Source: Deltaproteobacteria bacterium (GTDB lineage: Bacteria > Myxococcota_A > UBA796 > UBA2385). Taken from it: DNA of 64,000 nt. Numbering within the stretch: the first letter of the stretch is position 1; each line of letters begins with the position of its first letter. Position numbers and translations under genes: made by a program. Under the pieces are notes generated by a model. The model ran no database searches, was not told the origin of the DNA, and saw nothing but the letters and a program-made list of their open reading frames with translations. The stretch spans positions 62,001 to 126,000 of the forward strand of contig JAGYJW010000006.1 of assembly GCA_018401435.1 (NCBI GenBank), read 5' to 3'. Shown here piece after piece: positions 27,200 through 34,997 of this stretch.

Positions 27200-27242
27200 G
27201 GTGGAGGTCCTCCAAATGCGCCCCGCAGCGGCGGGGAGGGGT

Positions 27243-27302
27243 CGTCTACTCCGCCCTGTCCGCGCGGGCAAGGGCGGCGCAGGCGGGCCAGCGCGATAGG
27301 CT
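27243..27302. promoter_or_regulatory. Divergent -10-like elements TAGACG (minus) and TAGGCT (plus)
   Basis: TAGACG on the minus strand (27248-27243) faces the 82-aa membrane protein. TAGGCT on the plus strand (27297-27302, GCGATAGGCTGCGG) faces the DUF3347 lipoprotein 29 nt downstream. Both match the recurrent element of the window; no -35 boxes are evident. Confidence 0.4.
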
Positions 27303-27330
27303 GCGGCATCGCACTGGATGGAGCCTCGCC

Positions 27331-27945
27331 ATGTCCGCCCCTCTGCACCTTCCGCGTCGCGGGCCCCAGGGCCTGCTGGCTTTGGCCCTGGCCGCTGGCT
27401 TGCTGGCCGCCTGTGGGGGCGACGACAGCCCCGCCAAGCCCAAGATCCCCGTGGTAACGGGGCAACAGGTCGATCACGCCCAGGCCACCACCGATGGTTT
27501 CGACAAGGCGGCCTTCCCCTGCTGCGCCACCGCCGCCGCCCGCACCGTGCTGGACGCCTATGTGGCCATGGGCGAGGGGCTCGCCGCCGACGATGTCGCG
27601 GCCGCCCAGAAGAGCCTCGGCTTGTTGACCAGCGCGCTGGCCGCTGCCACCACCGACCCCGGCACCACCGAAAGCACCCGGCCCTTCCTCGAAAAGATGG
27701 CGGAGATCGGCGATCGCATGGGCGGCCTGGACCTGGAAGGCACCCGCGAAGAATTCCTCGACCTCACCGGCCCGGCCCTGGCCTATGCCCGGGCATCGCA
27801 GGGCGGGGAGGCCAGGCTGGCCATCGCCTTCTGCCCCATGAAGCCCGGCCGCTGGCTGCAGAAGGGCAGCCCGATCGCCAACCCCTACTATGGCTCTCAG
27901 ATGCTCCGCTGCGGCGTCTTCGAAGGCGTCGGGGAGGGCGGGTGA
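27331..27945 (+). CDS. DUF3347-type lipoprotein
   Basis: 204 aa. Signal GLLALALAAGLLAACGGDD with lipobox LAAC. A helical region (DAYVAMGEGLAADDVAAAQK) is followed by a C-terminal signature FCPMKPGRWLQKG and NPYYGSQMLRCGVF. This is the DUF3347 pattern seen at the end of CusB-like efflux adaptors and in stand-alone periplasmic proteins, where Cys/Met residues may contact metals. First gene of a six-gene coupled set; its TGA overlaps the next GTG (GTGA at 27942). Metal handling is inference. Confidence 0.75.
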   Translation: MSAPLHLPRRGPQGLLALALAAGLLAACGGDDSPAKPKIPVVTGQQVDHAQATTDGFDKAAFPCCATAAARTVLDAYVAMGEGLAADDVAAAQKSLGLLTSALAAATTDPGTTESTRPFLEKMAEIGDRMGGLDLEGTREEFLDLTGPALAYARASQGGEARLAIAFCPMKPGRWLQKGSPIANPYYGSQMLRCGVFEGVGEGG

Positions 27946-28904
27946 GCGCTGCCTGGGTGCTTGCCGCCCACCGGAGCGCCCGCCAGCGCCCCGATCGCGC
28001 GCTGGGCCCCCAGGGGGCCGATGCCATTCGCCGCGCCCTCAGCCCCGATCGCGCGGGCCGGCGGCCCCTGGATGGGGTGGTGGCCGTGGGCGATCGCCCC
28101 CGCGCCGTGGGCCTGCGCGCGGGCCTCGATCCCAGCCACCCCGTCGTGGCCGTGCAAGGGGTGGGGCTCTGCGCCCTGGCCCAGGCGGTGGGCTCGATCT
28201 CGGGGGCTGGGCCGAGCGGCTGCTGGTGCTGGCCGTTCCGGGTCAGGCCGAGGCCCTGCCGGCAGACGCCGCGGGCTGGCGCTTTGAACTGGCCGATGAG
28301 GCCCTGGCCACCGCGCGGCTGATCACCCGGCACCGCCTGGCCGAGCCCGCCTTGTTGCGCCTGGCCGAGGCCGCCCTGGAGCGCGCCGGCGCCGCCCCCA
28401 TCGCCCCCGCGCCGCCGCCGAGGCCGACGACCTGGCGCCGTCCCCGGGCATCGCCGCGCTGCCAGCCCTGGCCACGGCCGCCCTGCTGCTGGCCGATGAC
28501 GACGCGGCCCGCCGCAGCGCGGTGGAGCCCCGGGCCCGGATCATCGCCGCCTATGGCTGCGGCGTGGACCCTGCCGACCCCCTTGCCGCCATCGCCGAGG
28601 CCGCCCGGGGCGCCCTGCAGCGCTCGGGGCGACGGGCCGAGGAGCTGGCGGCCCTGGCTGTCGGCGGGCGCCACGCGGCGGTCGAGGCTGGCCGGCGGCC
28701 GCCTTGGGCTGCCCCGATCTGCCGGTCAACGCCGAGGGCGGCCCCCTGGCCCGGGGCCACGCAGGCCCGGCCGAAGGTCTGTGTCTGCTGGTGGATCTGC
28801 TCGATGCGATGGAGGCCGCGGATCAGCGCTTTGGCCTGGTGGTGGAGCCCGACGCCTTGGGGCAGGCCTGGGCGGTGGTGCTGGATCGGGAGGCTTGGGC
28901 ATGA
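27942..28904 (+). CDS. Thiolase-like protein lacking obvious catalytic cysteines (several frameshifts)
   Basis: Reads in three frames with breaks near 28200, 28425 and 28690. In order: VSAAWVLAAHRSARQRPDRA, HPVVAVQGVGLCALAQAVGS, GWAERLLVLAVPG, FELADEALATARLITRHRLA, EPRARIIAAYGCGVDP and LPVNAEGGPLARGHAGPAEG. The last segment matches the thiolase pattern NxxGGaxAxGHPxGAtG with its histidine. The nucleophilic Cys position appears to be Gly (VQGVGLCAL), and no C-terminal CxGGG is visible, so it may be a non-catalytic thiolase-fold partner. GTG 27942 overlaps the previous stop; its own stop overlaps the next ATG. The breaks are probably indel errors in extremely GC-rich sequence. Confidence 0.55.
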
Positions 28905-29482
28905 ACCTGCCCCTGGAGGCGTGGATGGTCGGGGACGCGGGCCTGCTGCCCTTTCCTGGCCATTTTGCCCTTCGGGTGGAAGGCCGGCACGCCGCCATGG
29001 CCATCGTGGGTCGGGTGGGCGCAGACGCCGACCTGACCGAGGCCTTTGCCGCCTCGCGTCGCCTCGCTGCGGTCCTTTCCACCGCGGCGGCCGGCCCCTG
29101 GGCCGACACCGACCGCCATGGCCTGGTGCGCCGGGCCTGGCAGCTGCTGGCCGAGCTGCCCGGGCCCCGGCTGGGTCCAATGGAGGGCGCCGATCTCAGC
29201 CTGCTGCTGCTCGCTGAAGATGTGCGCGGCATGTGCGTTGCCGGGGTCGGGCTGGCCGGGGTCTGGGCCCTCTTTGGCGACCAGTACCGCAGCCTGGCCG
29301 CCCCAGGGCACCCCCTGCTCTGCGCGCCGGGGCGGCCCGACAGCTTGCCGGGTGTGCTCACTTTGGACCACCCCACCCGCCGGGTGGTGGGCACCCCCGC
29401 CCACCTCGAGCCCGTGCTGCCGCCGGTCGAGGCCCTGGCCGCGCGCTGTGGCCACCGCGACGAAGCGGGGGGCGCGCCATGA
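28901..29482 (+). CDS. Hypothetical protein of the molybdopterin-oxidoreductase operon
   Basis: 193 aa, soluble. Begins MNLPLEAWMVGDAGLLPFPG; contains alternating strand and helix segments (HAAMAIVGRVGADADLTEAF, LSLLLLAEDVRGMCVAGVGL, GVWALFGDQYRSL). No family recognised with confidence; the GVGLAGVWAL stretch is reminiscent of PP2C-like phosphatase cores, but the metal-binding Asp residues cannot be placed. ATGA overlap at both ends (28901 and 29479), so it is stoichiometrically coupled to its neighbours. Confidence 0.65.
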   Translation: MNLPLEAWMVGDAGLLPFPGHFALRVEGRHAAMAIVGRVGADADLTEAFAASRRLAAVLSTAAAGPWADTDRHGLVRRAWQLLAELPGPRLGPMEGADLSLLLLAEDVRGMCVAGVGLAGVWALFGDQYRSLAAPGHPLLCAPGRPDSLPGVLTLDHPTRRVVGTPAHLEPVLPPVEALAARCGHRDEAGGAP

Positions 29483-30198
29483 GCCCGAGCCCGCCCAGCA
29501 ACGCGCAGCTGCAGGCCCTCGATCCCCGCGAAGACCTGGACGCCCTGCGCGACGGCCTGCTGGCGCGGGTGGGCGCGGGCCTCAACTGCACGCCGGCGCT
29601 GGCGGATCTCGCGGGGCGGGATCCCCTGGCGCTGGCCGAGCTGCTGGTGGGCCCCCGGGCCGATGGCCGCCTGGTGCCGCTGGCCCTGGATGTGGCCGCG
29701 ACGCTGGAGGCCGCCCTGTCCCCTCCGGCCTTGTACCGCCGGCTGGTGGACCTGGCTTCGCGCGTTGAGGATTACGATGCACAGCCCGTTCTCGACCATA
29801 TCGTCCGCCACCATGCCGAGTCTTCCTGGGTGCTGCCCCTGGCCATGCGCATCGAAGGGCGGCGGGCCGGCCTCAGCCACCTGATGGCGCTGTCGGGGCA
29901 TCCGCGCTTCGGGTCGGCCTGCTACGCCTATGCCCGGGCCGGCGCGCGGGACGGCCTGGCCGAAGTGGCGGTGGGCCTGCTCCGCCCCGAACCCATCGCG
30001 GCCCTGGCGGCGGTGGGCGATGTCGATGCCCTCATCGAGGCGGTGGTGATCGTGGTTCGGGCCCACCCGGCCGCCCCGGTGGTGCCCTGGTTGGCCGCCT
30101 GTTGGGGCCCCCGGCCCGACCCGCTGGTGGCGGCGGTCGCAGCGCGGGTGGATGCCGCGACCGCGCGGGCCCTGCTCGCGCTATGTTCGCGCCCATGA
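29479..30198 (+). CDS. Helical repeat (HEAT-like) hypothetical protein
   Basis: 239 aa, almost entirely helical and Ala/Leu-rich, with repeated helix pairs such as DPLALAELLVGPRADGRLVP, FGSACYAYARAGARDGLAEV and EPIAALAAVGDVDALIEAVV, suggesting a HEAT/armadillo-like scaffold. No cofactor motif. ATGA overlap with both neighbours; its stop overlaps the ATG of the molybdopterin protein. Could be an assembly chaperone for it (inference from coupling only). Confidence 0.6.
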   Translation: MSPSPPSNAQLQALDPREDLDALRDGLLARVGAGLNCTPALADLAGRDPLALAELLVGPRADGRLVPLALDVAATLEAALSPPALYRRLVDLASRVEDYDAQPVLDHIVRHHAESSWVLPLAMRIEGRRAGLSHLMALSGHPRFGSACYAYARAGARDGLAEVAVGLLRPEPIAALAAVGDVDALIEAVVIVVRAHPAAPVVPWLAACWGPRPDPLVAAVAARVDAATARALLALCSRP

Positions 30199-32237
30199 TC
30201 ACCCCCACCTTCAGTCGCCTCTCCGAGGGCGCCAGCGGCCTCCTTGCCGATGTCGAAGATGGCCGGCTGCGCGCCTTGCGCGCCGACCCCACCGACCCCA
30301 TCAGCGAGGGCCTGCTCTCGGATGTGGACCGGGCCTCGGTCGCCGCCCTCACCGACCCCCGGCGCATCACCACGCCGATGGAACGCAAGGACGGGCGGCT
30401 GGTGCCCACCACCTGGGATGCCGCCCTGACGGGCATCGCGGCAGAGCTGCGGCGCCTTCGCAGCGCCCATGGCGCGGGGGCCTTGGGCCTCTACCTGGGT
30501 CAGGGTCTGCAGCGCTCCTCCGAAGACTGGATCCGCGCCCTGGCCGTGGGTGTCGCCCTGGGCACGCCCCACGTCTTCAGCGAGCTGTCCTTGGGCATGG
30601 GCCCCAAGCTGCGCATGGCCGAGCTGATGTTGGGACACCCCGTCCCGCTGGTCTCGGATCTGGGTCGGGCGCACTTTGTCGTGGTCTTTGGTGGGGATCA
30701 GCCCGACACCGACTGGGGGCCGGGCACCCTGGGCATGGCCCACGGAAAGTGGATCGCCTTCTCCCGCAAGACCAAGGGCACCAAGGTGGTGGTGGTGGGG
30801 CCGCGCCGCACCGACTTCGCCGCCGACATGAACCAGCACCTGGCCATTCGTCCGGGCACCGAGGCCTTCTTCTTGCTGGGCATGCTGTCCGCGGTGGTCG
30901 GCGGCGACTGGCACGATCGGCAGTTCGTGGACGACTACAGCACGGGCTGGGACGCCCTGGTCAGCCAGCTGCGGCCGTGGACCGTCGATCGCTGCGCGGC
31001 CATCTGTGGGGTGGACGCGGCGGCATTGTCCGGGGTTGCCCTCAAGTTTTCGCGGGCCGCCATGGCCGTGGCCCACCCCGACGCCTCGGTCTTTGCCGGG
31101 CCCCACGGCGGTCTGGCGGCCTGGGCCTGGCTGGCCCTGCACACCGTCACCGCCAACACCTTGCGTCCCGGCGCCCTCTACGACCATGTCGCGCCGGTGG
31201 ACCTGCACCTCGCCCTGGCGGCCCTGCCCAGCGACGGCGCCCCGCGCACCCGGGCCACCGACTTCCCGCTGCTGCTGCTGCAGGCCCCGGCGGACTGCCT
31301 GGCCGATGAGGTCCTCGCCCCCGGAGAGGGGCGCCTGCGGGCCCTGTTGTGCGTGCAGGGCGATCCCGCGGGGCGCCTGGCCGGTGGCCCCCGGGTGCGG
31401 CAGGCCCTGGCCGACCTCGACCTGCTGGTATGCTTGGCCCACACCGAAGACGCCACCACCGCCCTGGCCCGCTGGGTCCTGCCGCTGACCCACCCCTGGG
31501 AGCAGGCCGATCTGGAGCTGTTGGACGGCGCGATCTCGCCGCGGCAGCTGCTGCGCGCCACGCCCGCCTTGGTGCCCCCGGCCGGCGACTGTCGGCGGGT
31601 GTCCGACATCCTGGCGGCCCTGGCCAAGGCCGCCCGGCCGGGGCTGCGCGGATCCGCCTATGGGCCCCACCTCGCCGTGGTGGGGCGCAGCCTCGCCACC
31701 GCCGATCTCGACCTGTGGATGAAGCGCCTGGTGGACTTTGCGCTGGACGAGGGGGTGGAGTCCCTGGACGCCCCGCCCTTCCGCCAGGACAAGGGCGAAG
31801 CCGACCGCGCCACCTGGCGCCTGGGCCACGAAGACGGGCGCATTCGCCTGCTGCCCGATGCCGCCGCTTCGCTGCTGCAGGGCTTGTCCCCGCCGGTGGT
31901 CGATCCCGACCGTCCCTTGTGGCTGCGGACCTCTGCCCGCGTGGATGCGGCCCCGGACGCCTTGCATCGCTCGCCGTCGGTGGACCCGGGCTTGCGCATG
32001 CACCCCGACACCGCCGCCGCCTTGTCCCTGGTCGAGGGGGCCTCGGTGCGGGTGACCACCGCCCACGGCCAGGCCCAGGCCACCCTGCACCTCGACGACC
32101 GCATTCGCCCGGACTGTGTGGACCTGCCGGTGGGCTTCTCGGCGGATGCGACCGCCTTGACCTCGGCCTCCCACCGCGATCCGATCACCGGCGTCGCCAC
32201 CCGCGACGGTCTGGCCTGCCGCGTGGAGCCTGTGTAA
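30195..32237 (+). CDS. Molybdopterin oxidoreductase-like protein without Fe-S cysteine motif
   Basis: 680 aa. The fold resembles the DMSO-reductase/formate-dehydrogenase alpha-subunit family: the opening DGRLRALRADPTDPISEG and PRRITTPMERKDGRLVPTTW, then WDAALTGIAAELRRL, GLYLGQGLQ, VVVFGGDQPDTDWG, VVVVGPRRTDFAADMNQHLA (bis-MGD contact region), LLCVQGDPAGRLAG, VLPLTHPWEQADLELLDG and the C-terminal barrel (VRVTTAHGQAQATL, VDLPVGF). The usual N-terminal CxxCxxxC for a [4Fe-4S] cluster is absent: no cysteine occurs in the first ~230 residues I read. Cytoplasmic, no Tat signal. Cofactor content and reaction are open questions. Confidence 0.75.
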   Translation: MITPTFSRLSEGASGLLADVEDGRLRALRADPTDPISEGLLSDVDRASVAALTDPRRITTPMERKDGRLVPTTWDAALTGIAAELRRLRSAHGAGALGLYLGQGLQRSSEDWIRALAVGVALGTPHVFSELSLGMGPKLRMAELMLGHPVPLVSDLGRAHFVVVFGGDQPDTDWGPGTLGMAHGKWIAFSRKTKGTKVVVVGPRRTDFAADMNQHLAIRPGTEAFFLLGMLSAVVGGDWHDRQFVDDYSTGWDALVSQLRPWTVDRCAAICGVDAAALSGVALKFSRAAMAVAHPDASVFAGPHGGLAAWAWLALHTVTANTLRPGALYDHVAPVDLHLALAALPSDGAPRTRATDFPLLLLQAPADCLADEVLAPGEGRLRALLCVQGDPAGRLAGGPRVRQALADLDLLVCLAHTEDATTALARWVLPLTHPWEQADLELLDGAISPRQLLRATPALVPPAGDCRRVSDILAALAKAARPGLRGSAYGPHLAVVGRSLATADLDLWMKRLVDFALDEGVESLDAPPFRQDKGEADRATWRLGHEDGRIRLLPDAAASLLQGLSPPVVDPDRPLWLRTSARVDAAPDALHRSPSVDPGLRMHPDTAAALSLVEGASVRVTTAHGQAQATLHLDDRIRPDCVDLPVGFSADATALTSASHRDPITGVATRDGLACRVEPV

Positions 32238-32239
32238 AG

Positions 32240-33186
32240 ATGCGCTTTGTACCGGTATTCATGGTTGGAGTTTGCGGGCTCCTCGTGGGCTGTCCCTTCT
32301 CGGCCGAGGACCTCGCGGTCAACGCCGGCGCGCCGCTGGGCCAGGGCCCGGGCGGCGAGGGTGGCCCGGGGGGCCCCGGCGGTGCCGGGGGTGCCGGCGG
32401 CGAGCCCGACATCAACGCCATGTTGCCCGCCTTCAGCCAGGACGAGATCCTGGCCGGTCCTCACTTCATGGTGCGGGGCGAGGTCCAGGGTGCCTGCCCC
32501 GCCGCGGTGCGGGTGGATGTGCTCAACGGCAAGCCGGGCCAGGGCGGTCCGCCGCCTGCCGGGGGCGCCCCCCTGCCCGGTCAGGTCGCCAAAGACGCGG
32601 CTGCGGGTGGACCTCCGCCCGATGGCGCGCCGCCCGAAGGCGGGGCTGGGGCTTCGCCGCCCGCTGGCCCGCCGCCCGAGGGCGGGGCTGGGGCTCCGCT
32701 GCCCGATGGCCCGCCGCCCGAGGGCGGTCCGCCCCCGCCGGAGGCCCTCCGCCGACCGGGCAGGGCAACCAGCGGGGGCCGGTGACCCTGGTGAGCATCG
32801 CGGCCCCGGGTCCTTTTGCGGTGGCCGTGCCCACGGATCGCGCGCTGCGGATCAACGCGCTCTGCGACGCCGATGGGGATGGGCGCCTGTCCAACGCCAC
32901 CGACGGCATCTCCCAGCCCGTAGAGCTGCGGGTGGTCACCGCCGACATCGCCGACGTGGTGCTGCGGCTGGAGCCCCCGCGCGGGCCAGGCGCGGGCGGT
33001 CCGGCTGGTCCCGGTGGTCCCGGTGGTCCCGGTGGCCCGGCTGGTCCCGGTGGCCCGGCTGGTCCCGGTGGTCCGGGTGGCCCGGGCGGCCCCGGTGGTC
33101 CGCCACCTGAAGGGGCGCCCGGTGCTGCGGGAGGCCCGCCCCCCGGTGCTCCGCCCGAGGGTCCGGGCGGCCCGCCCTCTCCCTGA
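32240..33186 (+). CDS. Lipoprotein with beta-sandwich between Pro/Gly-rich regions (frameshifted)
   Basis: Signal FVPVFMVGVCGLLVGCPFSA with lipobox LVGC, then a Gly/Pro stretch (GGPGGPGGAGGAGG), a conserved QDEILAGPHFMVRGEVQGAC segment, a Pro/Gly/Ala-rich insert with PPPEGGAGA repeats, and a second half in another frame: GPVTLVSIAAPGPFAVAVPT, CDADGDGRLSNATDG, LRVVTADIADVVLRL, ending in (GGP)n. The shift lies in the Pro-rich segment at about 32735-32765. The architecture is shared with the lipoprotein at 50433-51248. The ATG follows the oxidoreductase stop by 2 nt, so it is probably the last gene of that operon. Function unknown. Confidence 0.65.
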
Positions 33187-33210
33187 TGGCCAGGGCCCGC
33201 CCTGTCGGCC

Positions 33211-34800
33211 TCAGTCGATGGACAGCTCCAGCTCGGCGGAGATGTCCTCTTCTTCGGTCTCTTCGATCTCCACCAGGGGCTCGACCGGCGTGGGCTCATT
33301 CCAGCGGGTGCCGGGCAGCACCGGCATGCCGTCAAAGGCCCGGCTCTCGACCAGCTGGCTGCGTGGGTGGGTGAGGCTGTGCAGCAGCTCCAGGCCGCCG
33401 GCCACGCCATTGGTGGAGCGCCCCAGGCCCACGCTGGGCAGGCGCAAGGAGGCGCCGATGGTGCCCCGGTTGATGTTGAGGGCGCCGGTGCGCAGGCGCT
33501 CGCGCAGCTCGGGCAGGGCCGGGTTGTCGAACTGGGTGAAGAGGCTGGTGGCCAGCCGGTAGACACATTGATTGTGCAGAGAGGCGGCCTCGCGCCAGCC
33601 GCTCACCCGGTAGACCAAGAGCGTGGGCCCGGGGGGCTCCTCGCCCAGAAAGGGGTGGCCATTGTCCCAGTCCACCCGAAAGACGGCCGGCCGCGCGTAA
33701 AAGCCGCGCAAAGCAGCCTTTTCGGTTGATGCGTCGATCAGCGGAACATGGCCCTTGGCCACCAGCTGCCGGGCGTAGCGGCGGTAGCGGGCGCGCAGAT
33801 TCTCTGAGACCAGCGGCCCCATGAACACGTCGCTCTGAAAGCCATAGCCGACGCTCAGCCGCTTCACGCGCTCGACCAGCGCGCTGGTGAAGGCATCAAA
33901 GATGCCGTCGGAGACGATGACCCGGGCGGTGCTGTTGTGCCGTTGGCCGGCGGTCAGGAAGGCGCCGACCATGACCTCGTAGACGGCCCGATCCAGCTCT
34001 GCGTCATCCAGCACGATGGCCGTGCCCTTGCCCCCGCATTGGAGGATCATGGGCAGATCGGCGCGTTCGGTGGTGGCCTGGCGGATCTGGGTGGCGGTCT
34101 GGAAGCTGCCGGTAGAGACCAGGGCGTGGATGCCCGGGTGCAGAACCAGCCGCTGGCCGATGACCGTGCCGGGACCCTGGACCATATTGTAGACGCCCCG
34201 TGGCAGGCGGCAGCGGTCCCAGAGTTCGGCCAGGGTCTGGCCCACCCCCGGGGTGAACTTGCTGGGTTTGACCACCACCGAGTTGCCGGCCAGCAGCGCC
34301 GTCGCGGCGTGCATGGCGGGCACCAGCACCGGGAAGTTGAAGGGGCAGAGCACCGCCACCACGCCCCGGGGCACGCGGTCGCTGCGGGCGCCGATCTCTT
34401 CGATGACGCGGGGGGCCAGCAGGGCCTGGCCCTCCTCCATCAGGAGGTCGAGGGCGCGTATGGCCGCGAGGACCTCCTGGCGGGCCTCCCAGAGCGGCTT
34501 GCCGGTCTCCCGCGTGATCATGCGGGCGGTGCGCTCCTGGTGGCGGGCCAGCTGGTCGCGGAAGCGCCGCACGGCCGCGCTGCGATCGCTCAGGGGCACC
34601 CGGCGCCAGGCGCGGGCGCCAATGCCGGCGTAATCCACCGCCTCGTCGACGCTGGATTCCGAGAAGGGGAAGCGGCCCAGGACGTCGCTGCGATCGCCTG
34701 GGTTCACCCCGTTGATATAGCCGTCTACCGCTTCAGGTTTGAGGAAGGAGCCGTGGACATAGTCCCCCTTCCGAACGATGCGGTCCCTGGTGTCATCCAC
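33211..34800 (-). CDS. Aldehyde-dehydrogenase-fold protein lacking catalytic Cys and Glu
   Basis: 529 aa, ALDH superfamily (AstD/succinylglutamate-semialdehyde branch by overall look): VNPGDRSDVLGRFPFSESSV, CPFNFPVLVPAMHAATALLA, NSVVVKPSKFTPG, VSTGSFQTATQIRQ, FMGPLVSENLRARYRRY, EEPPGPTLLVYRV, GALNINRGTIGASLRLPSVG. The nucleophile motif normally reading GQRCT reads GQRHNSTARVIV, and the general-base motif LELGGK reads LQCGGKGTAIVLDD. Two codon-level substitutions at unrelated sites make a sequencing error unlikely. Probably a pseudoenzyme or an enzyme with altered chemistry. C-terminus is Glu-rich (EETEEEDISAELE). GTG 34800 is the first start before the conserved region, with a weak SD. Confidence 0.85.
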   Translation of the reverse strand: MDDTRDRIVRKGDYVHGSFLKPEAVDGYINGVNPGDRSDVLGRFPFSESSVDEAVDYAGIGARAWRRVPLSDRSAAVRRFRDQLARHQERTARMITRETGKPLWEARQEVLAAIRALDLLMEEGQALLAPRVIEEIGARSDRVPRGVVAVLCPFNFPVLVPAMHAATALLAGNSVVVKPSKFTPGVGQTLAELWDRCRLPRGVYNMVQGPGTVIGQRLVLHPGIHALVSTGSFQTATQIRQATTERADLPMILQCGGKGTAIVLDDAELDRAVYEVMVGAFLTAGQRHNSTARVIVSDGIFDAFTSALVERVKRLSVGYGFQSDVFMGPLVSENLRARYRRYARQLVAKGHVPLIDASTEKAALRGFYARPAVFRVDWDNGHPFLGEEPPGPTLLVYRVSGWREAASLHNQCVYRLATSLFTQFDNPALPELRERLRTGALNINRGTIGASLRLPSVGLGRSTNGVAGGLELLHSLTHPRSQLVESRAFDGMPVLPGTRWNEPTPVEPLVEIEETEEEDISAELELSID

Positions 34801-34997
34801 TGGTCGTCCCGGTCCTGGCGGCTGGGTCGCTGGCGAGCGGCGGGGCGGGCCGTCGGCAACGGGGAGAGAGCGAGAGTATATCGCAGGCGTCCAGGCCGTC
34901 GGGGCGGGTGGGCGCTTGGCCGAGGGGCCGGCCAGCGGATAACCGGGCCGCCTTCGGGGTGGAGCACCCCGTCCCCCGTTCAGACTCGGATTGAGCC
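34801..34997. other. Divergent intergenic region before CBS
   Basis: 197 bp between the ALDH-like gene and CBS. The minus strand has TATACT (34880-34875), a good -10 hexamer for the ALDH-like gene, with no recognisable -35. No distinct element is visible for CBS apart from AT-richer sequence around 34870-34882. Confidence 0.3.
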
